Shown: piece by piece, positions 18,430 through 26,467 of the stretch
Layout of the letters: the number at the start of each line of letters is the position of its first letter
Numbering within the stretch: the stretch's first letter is position 1
Assembly (NCBI GenBank): GCA_964653095.1
Contig: CAZZEH010000003.1
Coordinates: 62,001 to 126,000, forward strand
Direction of reading: 5' to 3'
DNA length: 64,000 nt
Source: JAMLHH01 sp964653095
GTDB taxonomy: Bacteria; Bacteroidota; Bacteroidia; Chitinophagales; JADIYW01
Made by a program: the position numbers and the translations under genes
The notes under the pieces: generated by a model
Told to the model about the DNA's origin: nothing
Database searches by the model: none
Seen by the model: the letters and a program-made list of their open reading frames with translations, nothing else

Positions 18430-18705
18430 CTAAAGGTATAGTCAAAAGTGAGGCTGAACGGCTTCGATTGGACATTTGTACAAGGTTCAACGACAGGTTT
18501 TGTCCCAAGTGTGCAATACTGCCGTAATCCCAAGCTGAGCTCCAAGATGTTTAACATCATCATTACCAAATTGCATCCCCGTCTCTTTGCTTGCCCGAAA
18601 AAGTAGGTTGTACATCTCTTTGCATACTTCAAAAAGTAGGTATTTAACTCCTCCGGAACCGTAAACACCACATGAAAGTAAGTGCAGTGCAAATCGTAGA
18701 AGCTA
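18430..18705 (-). pseudogene. Remnant of an IS91-family transposase
   Basis: Read on the minus strand, one frame gives YFHVVFTVPEELN and then a frameshift continues into KEMYNLLFRASKETG, then HLGAQLGITAVLHTW. A one-base loss turns the expected WGQNL into WDKT. These are consecutive conserved blocks of the rolling-circle-type IS91/IS801 transposase (HVVFTLPxEL, YxLLFxA, LGAxxGxxxVLHTWGQNL). Neither end of the gene is present. It lies just after the DUF262 pair and marks this region as one that has received mobile DNA. Confidence 0.8.
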
Positions 18706-18719
18706 ATTGTTGTATGCAT

Positions 18720-19076
18720 AAGGTAAGCAACCAAAAGGATGAGATTTCTTTCCAAAAAGCAATTGATGAATTGCATTTGAGAACTATAGATAACAAAAAC
18801 CTCACTGACAATGACTTTGAAATTCAATCATACCTTAATCCAACCAGTATGGATTGTGTAACTCTGGAAATCAGGGGAATTAATGATGCTGTTATTCAAG
18901 TAGTTATAACCGGCTTGCATGGAAAAGCTATTATGAACCAGACTACGAACATGGGTTAGTCCCAAACTTTACTAAATGTACAAAATTTACCTAATGGGCT
19001 TTACGTTATTTATGTAAAGAAAAGGAAGGCGGTCAAGTCAACTAAACTAAATAATTTCAAAATAAAGTATGAATAA
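18720..19076 (+). pseudogene. Remnant of a type IX secretion C-terminal sorting domain
   Basis: The frame reads FEIQSYLNPTSMDCVTLEI, then IQVVITGLHGKAIMNQTTN, then a TAG stop at 18957-18959. The same frame continues as QTLLNVQNLPNGLYVIYVKK and a basic tail, ending in TAA at 19074-19076. This is the layout of the Por/T9SS type A sorting domain (YPNPT... VxITDLxGKxV ... LNVxNLPxGxYxV). The rest of the secreted protein is missing, upstream sequence belongs to a transposase remnant, and an in-frame stop interrupts the domain, so this is a relic. The codons overlap the start of the FkbM gene by 8 nt. Confidence 0.78.
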
Positions 19077-19995
19077 AAACAAGTTAATCGAAAAATTAAA
19101 TAAAGTAGAGAAAATTGCAACAGTATCCAAATTTAAAAGGATGCTGATACATCCTTTTAAATACTTTAATGCAATTTTATTTCGGGAAGTAATTTACAAA
19201 CGCAGAAAAGTAGAAAAGGAAGTCTCAAGTATAACATTTTTTGGTACAAAAATGAATTTACTTCTTCCATCAAGTACAGATATATATTTAACTGGTGGAA
19301 AATCTCATAATTCTGAAATAAGACTTGCCAGATTTCTCATAAATAATTTAGGGAAAGCAGATTCATTTATTGATGTAGGAGCTCACTATGGCTATTTTAC
19401 CTTACTCGGTTCAAAATTAGTATGTAAAAATGGTAATATTTATTCTTTTGAGGCTTCACCAACTACTTACAAAGTCCTAAGTAAAAACTCCCGCAATAAG
19501 ACAAATGTTAAAATCTTTAATCTTGCAGTTTCTGATGAAGTTTCCAGTCTAAAATTTTATGAGTTTCCAAACTTGTATTCTGAATACAATACATTAGAGA
19601 TTGAACAATTCAGAAATGAAAACTGGTTTTCGGAATACAAATCAAAGGAAGTCTATGTACAAAGTGTCATTTTAGACGATTTTTTGTTAGATGAAAAAGT
19701 CTATCCAAAAATTATCAAAATAGATGTTGAAGGTGCAGAAAACAAAGTGATTAATGGATTAGGGAATTATTTATCTAAAAACTCTCCTTTTATAGCCATG
19801 GAATATTTATCGAATGAAAGAGGCAACAAAGAACATCAAGAAGCAGAGAATAGATTAAACTCTCTGGGATACTCCTCTTTTGTTATTGATAAATTAGGGA
19901 ATCTTAAAAAAATTACATCAATTTCAAAATATTTAGATGAAAATAAATTGGAATCGGATAATATAGTATTCGCTAAAAAGGAGAATGCCAGCTAA
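19069..19995 (+). CDS. FkbM family SAM-dependent methyltransferase
   Basis: Protein of 308 residues with the FkbM methyltransferase core: FIDVGAHYGYFTLLG (glycine-rich SAM-binding motif I), YSFEASPTTYKVLSKN (acidic motif II), FNLAVSDEVSSLKFYEF and IIKIDVEGAENKVINGL. FkbM enzymes O-methylate diverse substrates, often sugars in surface glycans or natural products. No glycan genes adjoin it, so the substrate is unknown. It is AT-rich and lies between relics of a T9SS protein and an IS1182-like transposase, so it was probably acquired as a single gene. The frame is intact and may be functional. Confidence 0.85.
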   Translation: MNKNKLIEKLNKVEKIATVSKFKRMLIHPFKYFNAILFREVIYKRRKVEKEVSSITFFGTKMNLLLPSSTDIYLTGGKSHNSEIRLARFLINNLGKADSFIDVGAHYGYFTLLGSKLVCKNGNIYSFEASPTTYKVLSKNSRNKTNVKIFNLAVSDEVSSLKFYEFPNLYSEYNTLEIEQFRNENWFSEYKSKEVYVQSVILDDFLLDEKVYPKIIKIDVEGAENKVINGLGNYLSKNSPFIAMEYLSNERGNKEHQEAENRLNSLGYSSFVIDKLGNLKKITSISKYLDENKLESDNIVFAKKENAS

Positions 19996-19999
19996 CAGA

Positions 20000-20044
20000 G
20001 GCTATGATGTTCATGCCTCCTAAACGTCGGCACGGCACATAGCC
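20000..20044. repeat. Imperfect inverted repeat after the FkbM gene
   Basis: GGCTATG at 20000-20006 pairs with CATAGCC at 20038-20044, with an inner TGCC/GGCA pair. It begins just after the FkbM stop codon. There is no T-run, so a terminator role is weak. It could be a recombination scar. Confidence 0.4.
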
Positions 20045-20160
20045 AAAACGTCAATCTGTCTAAAAACTCCCACCCTTATTTTTCTTGGAACAACTGAAAA
20101 ATTCCTAAAAACAAGCATCCCGAATATTTTTGCAATCATCTGATTACCAGCATTCATACA

Positions 20161-20411
20161 ATGAAATATATTCGTATAAACAGCTGAAATCAGGCAGAAT
20201 TCTACTGCTTGGGAGAGCGAATTTCAGTGGATAACGAAGTTCGGTTGATTGATTTGTTTGTCGATAGCTTAGATTTTGCCAAATTAGACTTTGCCGAATC
20301 CAAATAATCTTTAAAAGACGGAAGGCCTGCTTACCACCCTTCTGATTTACTCATATTTATTCATCCTCAAGAAGAGAATCTCACGAAAAAGCAACTATAA
20401 TTACAACGCTA
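20161..20411 (+). pseudogene. Remnant of an IS1182-like (DUF772) transposase N-terminus
   Basis: The frame gives KYIRINS, a stop, then NQAEFYCLGERISVDNEV and RLIDLFVDSLDFAKLDF, another stop, then LKDGRPAYHPSDLL, after which it is shifted. These blocks match the start of IS1182-family transposases (FCLEExIxxDNxVRLIDxFVDSLDLxxLGF ... GRPAYHPSDLLKLYIYGY). Only about 80 codons remain, with two stops and a frameshift. The sequence then joins the decayed porin gene, so an insertion and deletion event probably removed the porin 5' end. Confidence 0.78.
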
Positions 20412-21179
20412 TTTCCAGAAGAACGAGATTTAGGAGTAATGATGACATCGCAAGCTCCAAAAACATCCTCTGTAAATTTCTTGAAATTGGAGGCTACATT
20501 AATTGCAGGGAACGGAATAAAGTTGGATATGGACAATAGAAAGGATTTTATCACTCATTTATCGATAAGCAAAACCTTTAAAGAAACAATTAAGCTGTGG
20601 AGGGAGTATTACTATTTAGGTTGACCTATCAAGGCTCTACGCGCGTCTTCAAAATGGATGGGAAAGAATTTATCGAATATACTGATTTCTCTAATTTCGG
20701 TACTTTAGCCAAACAAGAATACTTTGGACTTGATATTCAGTTTGAAGCAACTACAAAATGGGGAAAAACAAAATTATACGGAGAGCATCTTTTTGAAACA
20801 CAGCCAGGAAATAGCAATAGTTCTATAAGCCCCAATTATTCGACTTTGCCTGCGGACAACACCTACATTCGAAATTTCAATGGATACTATAATCACATTC
20901 GTGCAGGACTTAGAGAATATTCCCTTGTCAGTAGTTGCAAAGTATGATTTTTATGATCCTAACACCAAAGCTTCTAAAAATGAAATTGGGATAGATAGAA
21001 CAAGTAAAGGAGATATAACCACAACTATCGGGGGCGGTCTATTATGACAAGTAAATAATAATCTACGATTAACAACTTACTTTGGTTGGATTAATAACGA
21101 AACGTCATCCAACCTGAATGACTTTGAAAAAGATATAGCTGATAATGTTTTCACTCTTTGTCTTCAATACAAATTCTAA
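20412..21179 (+). pseudogene. Decayed porin gene (phosphate-selective porin O/P-like)
   Basis: Three successive reading frames carry one broken outer-membrane porin. The first gives MMTSQAPKTSSVNFLKLEA and GNGIKLDMDNRKDF. The second gives YFGLDIQFEATTKWGKTKLY, EHLFETQPGNSNSS and NTYIRNFNGYYNHIRAGL. The third gives VVAKYDFYDPNTKASKNEIG, a TGA where tryptophan is expected, and the barrel end NETSSNLNDF ... NVFTLCLQYKF at 21179. The order and terminal strand fit Bacteroidota porins related to OprP/OprO. The signal peptide and N-terminal strands are absent. Its position directly upstream of pstS suggests it once served phosphate uptake. Confidence 0.75.
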
Positions 21180-21181
21180 AG

Positions 21182-21238
21182 TGTAACAGGATTGTAACAA
21201 TAACTCAAACCTCTTGTAACAAAGCAATTTGATTTTTG
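21182..21238 (+). promoter_or_regulatory. Pho-box-type promoter of the pst operon
   Basis: TGTAAC occurs at 21182, 21193 and 21215, with a degenerate CTCAAA at 21204, so four hexamers follow at exactly 11 nt. The -7 element GATTTTTG at 21231-21238 starts 16 nt after the start of the last hexamer. The same geometry recurs before the TonB receptor and the beta-helix lipoprotein genes in this cluster. Binding by the PhoB-like regulator encoded at 30622 is the natural inference. Confidence 0.75.
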
Positions 21239-21257
21239 CATCAAATTGAAGAATTAA

Positions 21258-22118
21258 ATGAAAAGATTAATAACGTTCATCCTTGGTGCATTCTTATTGT
21301 GGAGTTGTAATTCAAATCCTAAAAAGAAACTGTCACAAAAAATTGAAGCAAAAAATATAAAATCCATCAATATTAAAGGCTCAGAAACAGTACTGCCAAT
21401 TTCTGAGAAAGCAGCTAGTTTATTTGCAAAGAACAATACACAATCGGTCTCTGTGACAGGTGGTGGAAGCGGGGTGGGTATTGCCGCTCTATTATCAGGT
21501 AATACAAATATCGCACAATCTTCCAGAAAGATAAAATTCAGCGAACAACAAAAATCTCGTGAAAGTGGCAATACAATAAAAGAGGTAATTACAGCTTATG
21601 ACGCATTAGCAGTCATCGTAAATCCTGAAAACAAAATAGGTAAACTCACTCGCAAACAGTTGGAGGAAATTTTTACGGGTAAGATTACCAATTGGAAAGA
21701 AATCGGTGGCGAGGATTTGCAAATCGTTCCTTATTCCCGAGAAACTTCATCCGGAACTTATGAGTTTTTCAAAGAACATGTTTTGCAAAATAAAAACTTC
21801 ATGTCGGGAATCATGAGTATGCCTGCCAACGGAGCCGTCATTCAGTCTGTAAGTCAAACAAAAGGAGCAATAGCTTACGTAGGACTCGCTTATTTAAACA
21901 GTTCGGTCAAAGGTATTTCTGTTTCATTTGACGAAGGAAAATCTTATGCAGAACCTACGGTAGAAAATGCGAAAAACAAGACTTATCCTATCGTAAGACC
22001 CTTGTATTACTATTATCTCACAGAATCTGAAAGTGTAGTAAAAAAATATATGGATTTCATCTTATCGTCTGATGGACAGCAGGTTGTAGAAGAGTTGGGT
22101 TATATCACTTTAAACTAA
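21258..22118 (+). CDS. pstS: Phosphate ABC transporter substrate-binding lipoprotein
   Basis: Lipoprotein of 286 residues: the leader ends LLWSC with C17. The mature protein is a class II periplasmic binding protein of the PstS family with the phosphate-contacting segments GSETVLP (41-47), TGGGSGVG (67-74), AQSSRKI (86-92) and SRETSSGTYEF (160-170), plus the family hallmark EIFTGKITNWKEIGG (137-151). It captures phosphate in the periplasm and delivers it to PstCA. It opens the pst operon behind a four-repeat Pho-box promoter; pstC follows after 24 nt. Confidence 0.95.
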   Translation: MKRLITFILGAFLLWSCNSNPKKKLSQKIEAKNIKSINIKGSETVLPISEKAASLFAKNNTQSVSVTGGGSGVGIAALLSGNTNIAQSSRKIKFSEQQKSRESGNTIKEVITAYDALAVIVNPENKIGKLTRKQLEEIFTGKITNWKEIGGEDLQIVPYSRETSSGTYEFFKEHVLQNKNFMSGIMSMPANGAVIQSVSQTKGAIAYVGLAYLNSSVKGISVSFDEGKSYAEPTVENAKNKTYPIVRPLYYYYLTESESVVKKYMDFILSSDGQQVVEELGYITLN

Positions 22119-22142
22119 GAGCATACGATTTAATCAACTACG

Positions 22143-23354
22143 ATGGCAAACAGAGAATTAAATCAAATCTTTGATAAAATTGCTGAAAAATTGCTGGTGA
22201 TTAGCGGTACAGCAACTGGAATCACTATTCTGTTTATTACCATATTTCTGTTCAAAGAAGGTGCAGGTCTATTCAAGAGTCCAAAAATCGAATACGGTTA
22301 TGGATTATATGTCAATGTCCAAAATAAAATCGAGCAATTAAGTCCATTGGAAACAAAAGAAATCTTTGATGCTGAAATTTCCAATTGGAAAGAGCTGGGT
22401 GGATATGATGAGGAAATAAAAGTGATGAGGATAGATGATGTATTCCAACTTTATCCGGAAAATGAATTGGGGAGAAATTATGAATTACTACCCCAAAAAC
22501 TGACAGAAATAATCAGCAATGAGAAAAATATTATTGCTTTCCTTCCCAGGCAATATGCACCTCATGGAGCGGATGTCAAAGAGTTGTCGTCAGGAAATAT
22601 ATCTTTCTCAGATTATTTCGCAGGTAAGGAATGGATACCCACCGCTACACCATCTCCTCTGTTTGGTGTGATGCCGTTAGTTTGGGGAACACTGATAGTG
22701 AGTTTTATAGCTTTACTAATCGCAGTACCACTGGGTTTAGGAGTCGCTATCTACCTTTCAGAATTATCTGATGAAAAACAAAGGAATATTATGAAACCTG
22801 TTATTGAATTACTGGCAGGTATTCCTTCTGTGATATATGGTTTTTTTGGATTAGTAGTTTTGGCACCTATTGTTCAAAAAACTTTCCACCTACCGGTTGG
22901 AGAAACCGCTTTTACAGGCAGCTTGATTTTAGCTATAATGGCACTACCCACTATCATTTCTGTAGCTGAAGATGCCATGCGGAATACACCGAGAGCTATG
23001 CGCGAGGCGAGTTTAGCTTTAGGTGCCACAAAATGGCAAACTATCTACAAGGTCGTCATTCCGTATGCAAAATCCGGAATTTCGGCAGCAGTAGTATTGG
23101 GTATAGGAAGAGCAATAGGTGAAACGATGGCCGTACTGATGGTCACGGGAAATGCAGCAATAATCCCCCATTCTCCATTCGAATCTGTACGGACTATCCC
23201 TGCCACCATTGCAGCTGAATTAGGAGAAGCCCCTGCCGGAGATGCTCATTATCAGGCATTGTTTTTATTGGGTTGTATCCTATTTGTTTTCACTACCCTG
23301 ATTTCAGTTGCGGCAGAATTAGTTTCAAAAAACAAAAATTATAAAACACATTGA
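22143..23354 (+). CDS. pstC: Phosphate ABC transporter permease PstC with a PstS-like periplasmic insertion
   Basis: Permease of 403 residues, longer than the roughly 310-320 usual for PstC. The C-terminal 240 residues form the standard permease: FGVMPLVWGTL, LAGIPSVIYGFFGLV, and the EAA-loop segment REASLALGATKWQTIYKVV, with GRAIGETMAV. Between the first membrane helix (about 18-38) and the second lies an extra periplasmic stretch of about 120 residues. It holds KEIFDAEISNWKELGG at residues 72-87, closely resembling the EIFTGKITNWKEIGG segment of PstS. PstC and PstA form the channel across the inner membrane. pstA begins 4 nt after the stop. Confidence 0.93.
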   Translation: MANRELNQIFDKIAEKLLVISGTATGITILFITIFLFKEGAGLFKSPKIEYGYGLYVNVQNKIEQLSPLETKEIFDAEISNWKELGGYDEEIKVMRIDDVFQLYPENELGRNYELLPQKLTEIISNEKNIIAFLPRQYAPHGADVKELSSGNISFSDYFAGKEWIPTATPSPLFGVMPLVWGTLIVSFIALLIAVPLGLGVAIYLSELSDEKQRNIMKPVIELLAGIPSVIYGFFGLVVLAPIVQKTFHLPVGETAFTGSLILAIMALPTIISVAEDAMRNTPRAMREASLALGATKWQTIYKVVIPYAKSGISAAVVLGIGRAIGETMAVLMVTGNAAIIPHSPFESVRTIPATIAAELGEAPAGDAHYQALFLLGCILFVFTTLISVAAELVSKNKNYKTH

Positions 23355-23357
23355 CAG

Positions 23358-24200
23358 ATGAATAAAAAAATAAGCCAACAGTTGGCATTCGCCGTGTTTC
23401 GGATTTTCGGTTTATTGGTCGTAGGAATTTTATTCAGCATTCTTGGATTCATCGTTTTTAATGGCCTTAGGGTTATAAATTGGGAGTTTTTGACGGCATT
23501 TCCGGAGGATGGAATGACTTCTGGTGGAATTTTTCCTGCCATAGTCGGTACTTCCTATTTGATAGTAGGAAGTTTGACTTTTGCCTTCCCTTTAGGTGTA
23601 ATGTCAGCAGTTTACACCAATGAATATGCCGGGAAAGGATGGATTGTACGGTTGATTCGTATGATGACTAATAATTTGGCAAGTATTCCGTCCATCGTCT
23701 TCGGGCTATTCGGGATGTCTTTATTTGTCAACAAACTCAATTTGGGAGATTCCATACTTGCAGGTTCTTTAACATTAGGACTGTTGATTCTGCCATTGAT
23801 TATCCGAACTACAGAAGAGGCTTTAAAAGCTGTTCCGGATTCGTATCGTCAAGGAAGTTTAGCTTTGGGTGCCACCAAATTACAGACCATAAAGAAAGTG
23901 ATATTGCCCTCTGCTATGCCTAATATCATTACCGGGCTGATTTTGTCCGTAGGAAGAGTTTCAGGAGAAACGGCACCTATCTTATTTACGGTAGCGGCCT
24001 ATTTTCTGCCCAAACTGCCATCAAGTATTTTTGATCAAGCGATGGCATTGCCCTACCACTTATATGTTTTGGCTACCAGCGGCACAGACATAGAAGCATC
24101 ACGACCGATGGCTTATGGGACCGCTTTAGTGCTGATAATGATAGTATTGATCATGAATCTATTAGCCACTTCCCTTAGAAAGAGATTAGAGAAGAAGTAA
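23358..24200 (+). CDS. pstA: Phosphate ABC transporter permease PstA
   Basis: Membrane protein of 280 residues with six predicted helices. Characteristic segments are GGIFPAIVGTSYLIV, NLASIPSIVFGLFGM, the EAA-loop RQGSLALGATKLQTIKKVILP and GRVSGETAPILFTVAA, which match PstA. It pairs with PstC to form the transmembrane channel for phosphate. The start codon lies just after the pstC stop, in tight operon order, and pstB follows after 34 nt. Confidence 0.95.
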   Translation: MNKKISQQLAFAVFRIFGLLVVGILFSILGFIVFNGLRVINWEFLTAFPEDGMTSGGIFPAIVGTSYLIVGSLTFAFPLGVMSAVYTNEYAGKGWIVRLIRMMTNNLASIPSIVFGLFGMSLFVNKLNLGDSILAGSLTLGLLILPLIIRTTEEALKAVPDSYRQGSLALGATKLQTIKKVILPSAMPNIITGLILSVGRVSGETAPILFTVAAYFLPKLPSSIFDQAMALPYHLYVLATSGTDIEASRPMAYGTALVLIMIVLIMNLLATSLRKRLEKK

Positions 24201-24234
24201 AGATTACAATGAGTGTAAATTTAATTAGAAGAAA

Positions 24235-24981
24235 ATGATAGAAGCAAAAAACATAAACTTTTACTATGGTGATTTTCATGCTTTGAAAAACATCAGTATG
24301 ACAATCGAACCAAATACTGTTACGGCTTTCATAGGTCCATCCGGTTGTGGCAAATCCACTTTTTTAAGGTTGTTTAATCGCATGAATGACTTGATAGAGA
24401 ATACAAGATTAGAGGGCGAGTGCTTGATTGACTATAAAAATATTTACAGAAAATCTGTAGATGTGGATGAGTTGAGAAGAAAAGTGGGAATGGTTTTTCA
24501 AAAGCCAAATCCTTTTCCCAAATCTATTTTTGAAAATGTAGCTTATGGTCTGAGGGTGAATAATATGGGAGATAAAACTTTTATCAGCCAAAGAGTAGAA
24601 GAGTCCTTACAAGCAGCTGCTTTATGGGATGAGGTGAAAGATAAACTCCATCAATCTGCTTTTGAGCTTTCCGGCGGACAACAACAGCGCTTGTGTATAG
24701 CCAGAGCATTAGCCGTGGCACCTTCCATTATTCTGATGGACGAACCGGCATCTGCCTTAGATCCTATTTCCACTTCAAAAATTGAAGAATTGATTCACAA
24801 ACTAAAAAAGGATTATACAATCGTAATTGTTACGCACAATATGCAGCAGGCGGCACGAGTAAGCGATATGACAGGATTCTTTATGCTTGGCAAATTAGTC
24901 GAATATAGCGATACGAAAAAGATGTTTTTAAATCCGGAGAAAGAAGAAACGCAAAATTATATCACAGGAAGATTTGGTTGA
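24235..24981 (+). CDS. pstB: Phosphate ABC transporter ATP-binding protein
   Basis: ABC ATPase of 248 residues, the usual PstB length. The Walker A motif GPSGCGKS is at 34-41, the Q-loop is in MVFQKPNPFPKSIFENVAYG (a PstB-specific sequence), the signature is LSGGQQQR, and the Walker B segment is IILMDEPASALDPIS. The FNRMNDLI and LEGECLIDYKNIY regions also follow PstB. It powers import of phosphate through PstCA. Downstream come mgsA and phoU, so the gene is in the middle of the operon. Confidence 0.96.
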   Translation: MIEAKNINFYYGDFHALKNISMTIEPNTVTAFIGPSGCGKSTFLRLFNRMNDLIENTRLEGECLIDYKNIYRKSVDVDELRRKVGMVFQKPNPFPKSIFENVAYGLRVNNMGDKTFISQRVEESLQAAALWDEVKDKLHQSAFELSGGQQQRLCIARALAVAPSIILMDEPASALDPISTSKIEELIHKLKKDYTIVIVTHNMQQAARVSDMTGFFMLGKLVEYSDTKKMFLNPEKEETQNYITGRFG

Positions 24982-25051
24982 GACGAATAAGACATAAATA
25001 ACAGATTCTCTCTATAATTTTCTTTTAAGACAGACCAATAAAAATATAAAT

Positions 25052-25525
25052 ATGAAAAAAATTAAAAAAATAGCCCTTGTGGCTCATGACAACTGCAAGC
25101 AGGAATTATTAGAATGGGTGAATTGCCATTGGCTGGAACTTATTCAACATGAAATGATTTGCACCGGAACGACCGGGAATTTAGTAGAACAAAACCTACA
25201 AACTTGTATGATCAAAAGTGGAGAAATCTATCCTTTAAATATGACCAAGCTCAAGTCCGGGCCATTAGGCGGTGACCAACAATTAGGTGCTGCCATTTGT
25301 AATGGAGAGATTGATGCGCTCTTTTTCTTTTGGGATGCCATGGAACCCCAACCACACGATGTGGATATTAAAGCATTACTTCGCATTGCCACTCTGTATA
25401 ATATTGTTTATGCCTGTTCTCGTTCTACTGCGGATTTTATCGTCTCTTCCCCACTATTTTCAGACGGATATCAAGGCAGACAAAACGAGCAATTGGAAAC
25501 TTATAAAAACAGAATATTAAAATGA
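25052..25525 (+). CDS. mgsA: Methylglyoxal synthase
   Basis: Protein of 157 residues with the MgsA active-site segments: LVAHDNCKQELLEW at 9-22, TGTTG at 38-42, SGPLGGDQQLGA at 69-80 with D75, and MEPQPHDVDIKALLR at 97-111 with H102 and D105, then CSRSTADFIVSSPLF. MgsA turns dihydroxyacetone phosphate into methylglyoxal and free phosphate and is inhibited by phosphate in studied species. Placement between pstB and phoU, with a 4-nt overlap into phoU, ties this phosphate-releasing glycolytic bypass to the phosphate-starvation operon. Confidence 0.95.
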   Translation: MKKIKKIALVAHDNCKQELLEWVNCHWLELIQHEMICTGTTGNLVEQNLQTCMIKSGEIYPLNMTKLKSGPLGGDQQLGAAICNGEIDALFFFWDAMEPQPHDVDIKALLRIATLYNIVYACSRSTADFIVSSPLFSDGYQGRQNEQLETYKNRILK

Positions 25526-26190
25526 AACATAGTGAACAAGAGCTCCAAACGCTAAAAAATGAAATCAATCAAATGTGGCAATTAGTGATTTCCCAGTTAG
25601 AAAAAGCGAAACAGGCCTTTCTAAATAATGATGTAGAACTGGCTTGGGAAATTACAAGTTTGGAAAAAAGAGTCAATGCTTTTGAATTGAAGATTGAAAG
25701 CAATTGTGAAAACTATATTGCTCTTTATAGTCCGGTAGCCATTGATTTACGATTGATTCTTTCTATCATGAAAATCAGTATCACTTTGGAACGGATTGCA
25801 GATTACGCAGATGGAATCGCAAGGCACATCATCGACAGAGATTGCAGCCATTTCGACAAAATGCTGGTAGAGGATTTGGAGCTGGAAAGGATGTTTGACA
25901 TTTTAATCTCTATGATGACAGATAGTTTCGTTTCGTTAGGCTCTGAGAGTGTAAAATCTTCCGGTAAAATTTTAGCCAAAGACAATGAGGTCGATGAAAT
26001 CTACCATGCTGCGATATCAAAATTGGAGAGCTATTTAACGAAAGATACTGAAATGATTCATTGCGGACTTAACCTAATGTTACTTTTAAGAAAGATGGAG
26101 CGCATAGGAGATCATTGCAGCAACATTGTGGAAGAAATCGTCTTTTATGTGGAAGCTAAAGTGCTGAAACATAAAGGTAAAGTCGAGTAA
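25522..26190 (+). CDS. phoU: Phosphate signalling protein PhoU
   Basis: Protein of 222 residues made of two repeats of a three-helix bundle, as in PhoU. Typical segments are LEKRVNAFELKIESNCENYI, YSPVAIDLRLILSIMKISITLERIADYA and MLLLRKMERIGDHCSNIVEEIVFYVEA, where the E-RIxDxxxNI metal-binding motifs recur. PhoU links the Pst transporter to the PhoR kinase and represses the Pho response when phosphate is sufficient. It overlaps mgsA by 4 nt and ends the pst operon. Confidence 0.94.
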   Translation: MKHSEQELQTLKNEINQMWQLVISQLEKAKQAFLNNDVELAWEITSLEKRVNAFELKIESNCENYIALYSPVAIDLRLILSIMKISITLERIADYADGIARHIIDRDCSHFDKMLVEDLELERMFDILISMMTDSFVSLGSESVKSSGKILAKDNEVDEIYHAAISKLESYLTKDTEMIHCGLNLMLLLRKMERIGDHCSNIVEEIVFYVEAKVLKHKGKVE

Positions 26191-26406
26191 TTAATTCTTA
26201 CATCCCTTTAACCCATATAATATATTAAATTTCGCTATAAGAAGCAAAACGGCAATAAAAAATACTTATTATCGGTCTATTATGGTCATAGAGAATATAC
26301 CCAACGAAGCGGTTGATTTGAAGCTGTTTTGACTTGTACTAGATTTCTCACGCATCGTCCGGGTTGAACTATTAGATTCAGTCACTCAGCTAACAGTTTC
26401 CGCAAT
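26191..26406. other. Intergenic stretch between phoU and the receptor promoter
   Basis: AT-rich, no open frame or RNA that I recognise. It runs up to the four-repeat promoter of the next gene. Confidence 0.5.
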
Positions 26407-26463
26407 TTTATCCGAAACGCAACCCGATTGTAACCAAAGTGTAACGGCCTGTTTCGAAATTTG
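26407..26463 (+). promoter_or_regulatory. Pho-box-type promoter of the TonB receptor gene
   Basis: Hexamers TTTATC (26407), CGCAAC (26418), TGTAAC (26429) and TGTAAC (26440) are spaced by 11 nt. The -7 element GAAATTTG at 26456-26463 begins 16 nt after the start of the last hexamer, as at pstS. The receptor start codon lies only 4 nt after this element, so the transcript may have almost no leader. Confidence 0.75.
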
Positions 26464-26467
26464 CAGC

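Noticed and set aside
18276..18827. Open frame of 183 codons on the minus strand as an intact gene
   Set aside because: Only part of it resembles a transposase and the transposase continues in another frame, so it is a relic and not an intact gene.
18672..18959. Open frame of 95 codons on the plus strand as an intact gene
   Set aside because: Its first residues come from antisense transposase sequence and it ends at a stop inside a sorting domain.
20000..20044. Integron attC site after the FkbM gene
   Set aside because: The inverted repeat lacks the GTTRRRY and RYYYAAC ends expected at attC, and no integrase gene is present.
20439..20947. Two short frames as separate genes
   Set aside because: They are consecutive pieces of one porin in different frames.
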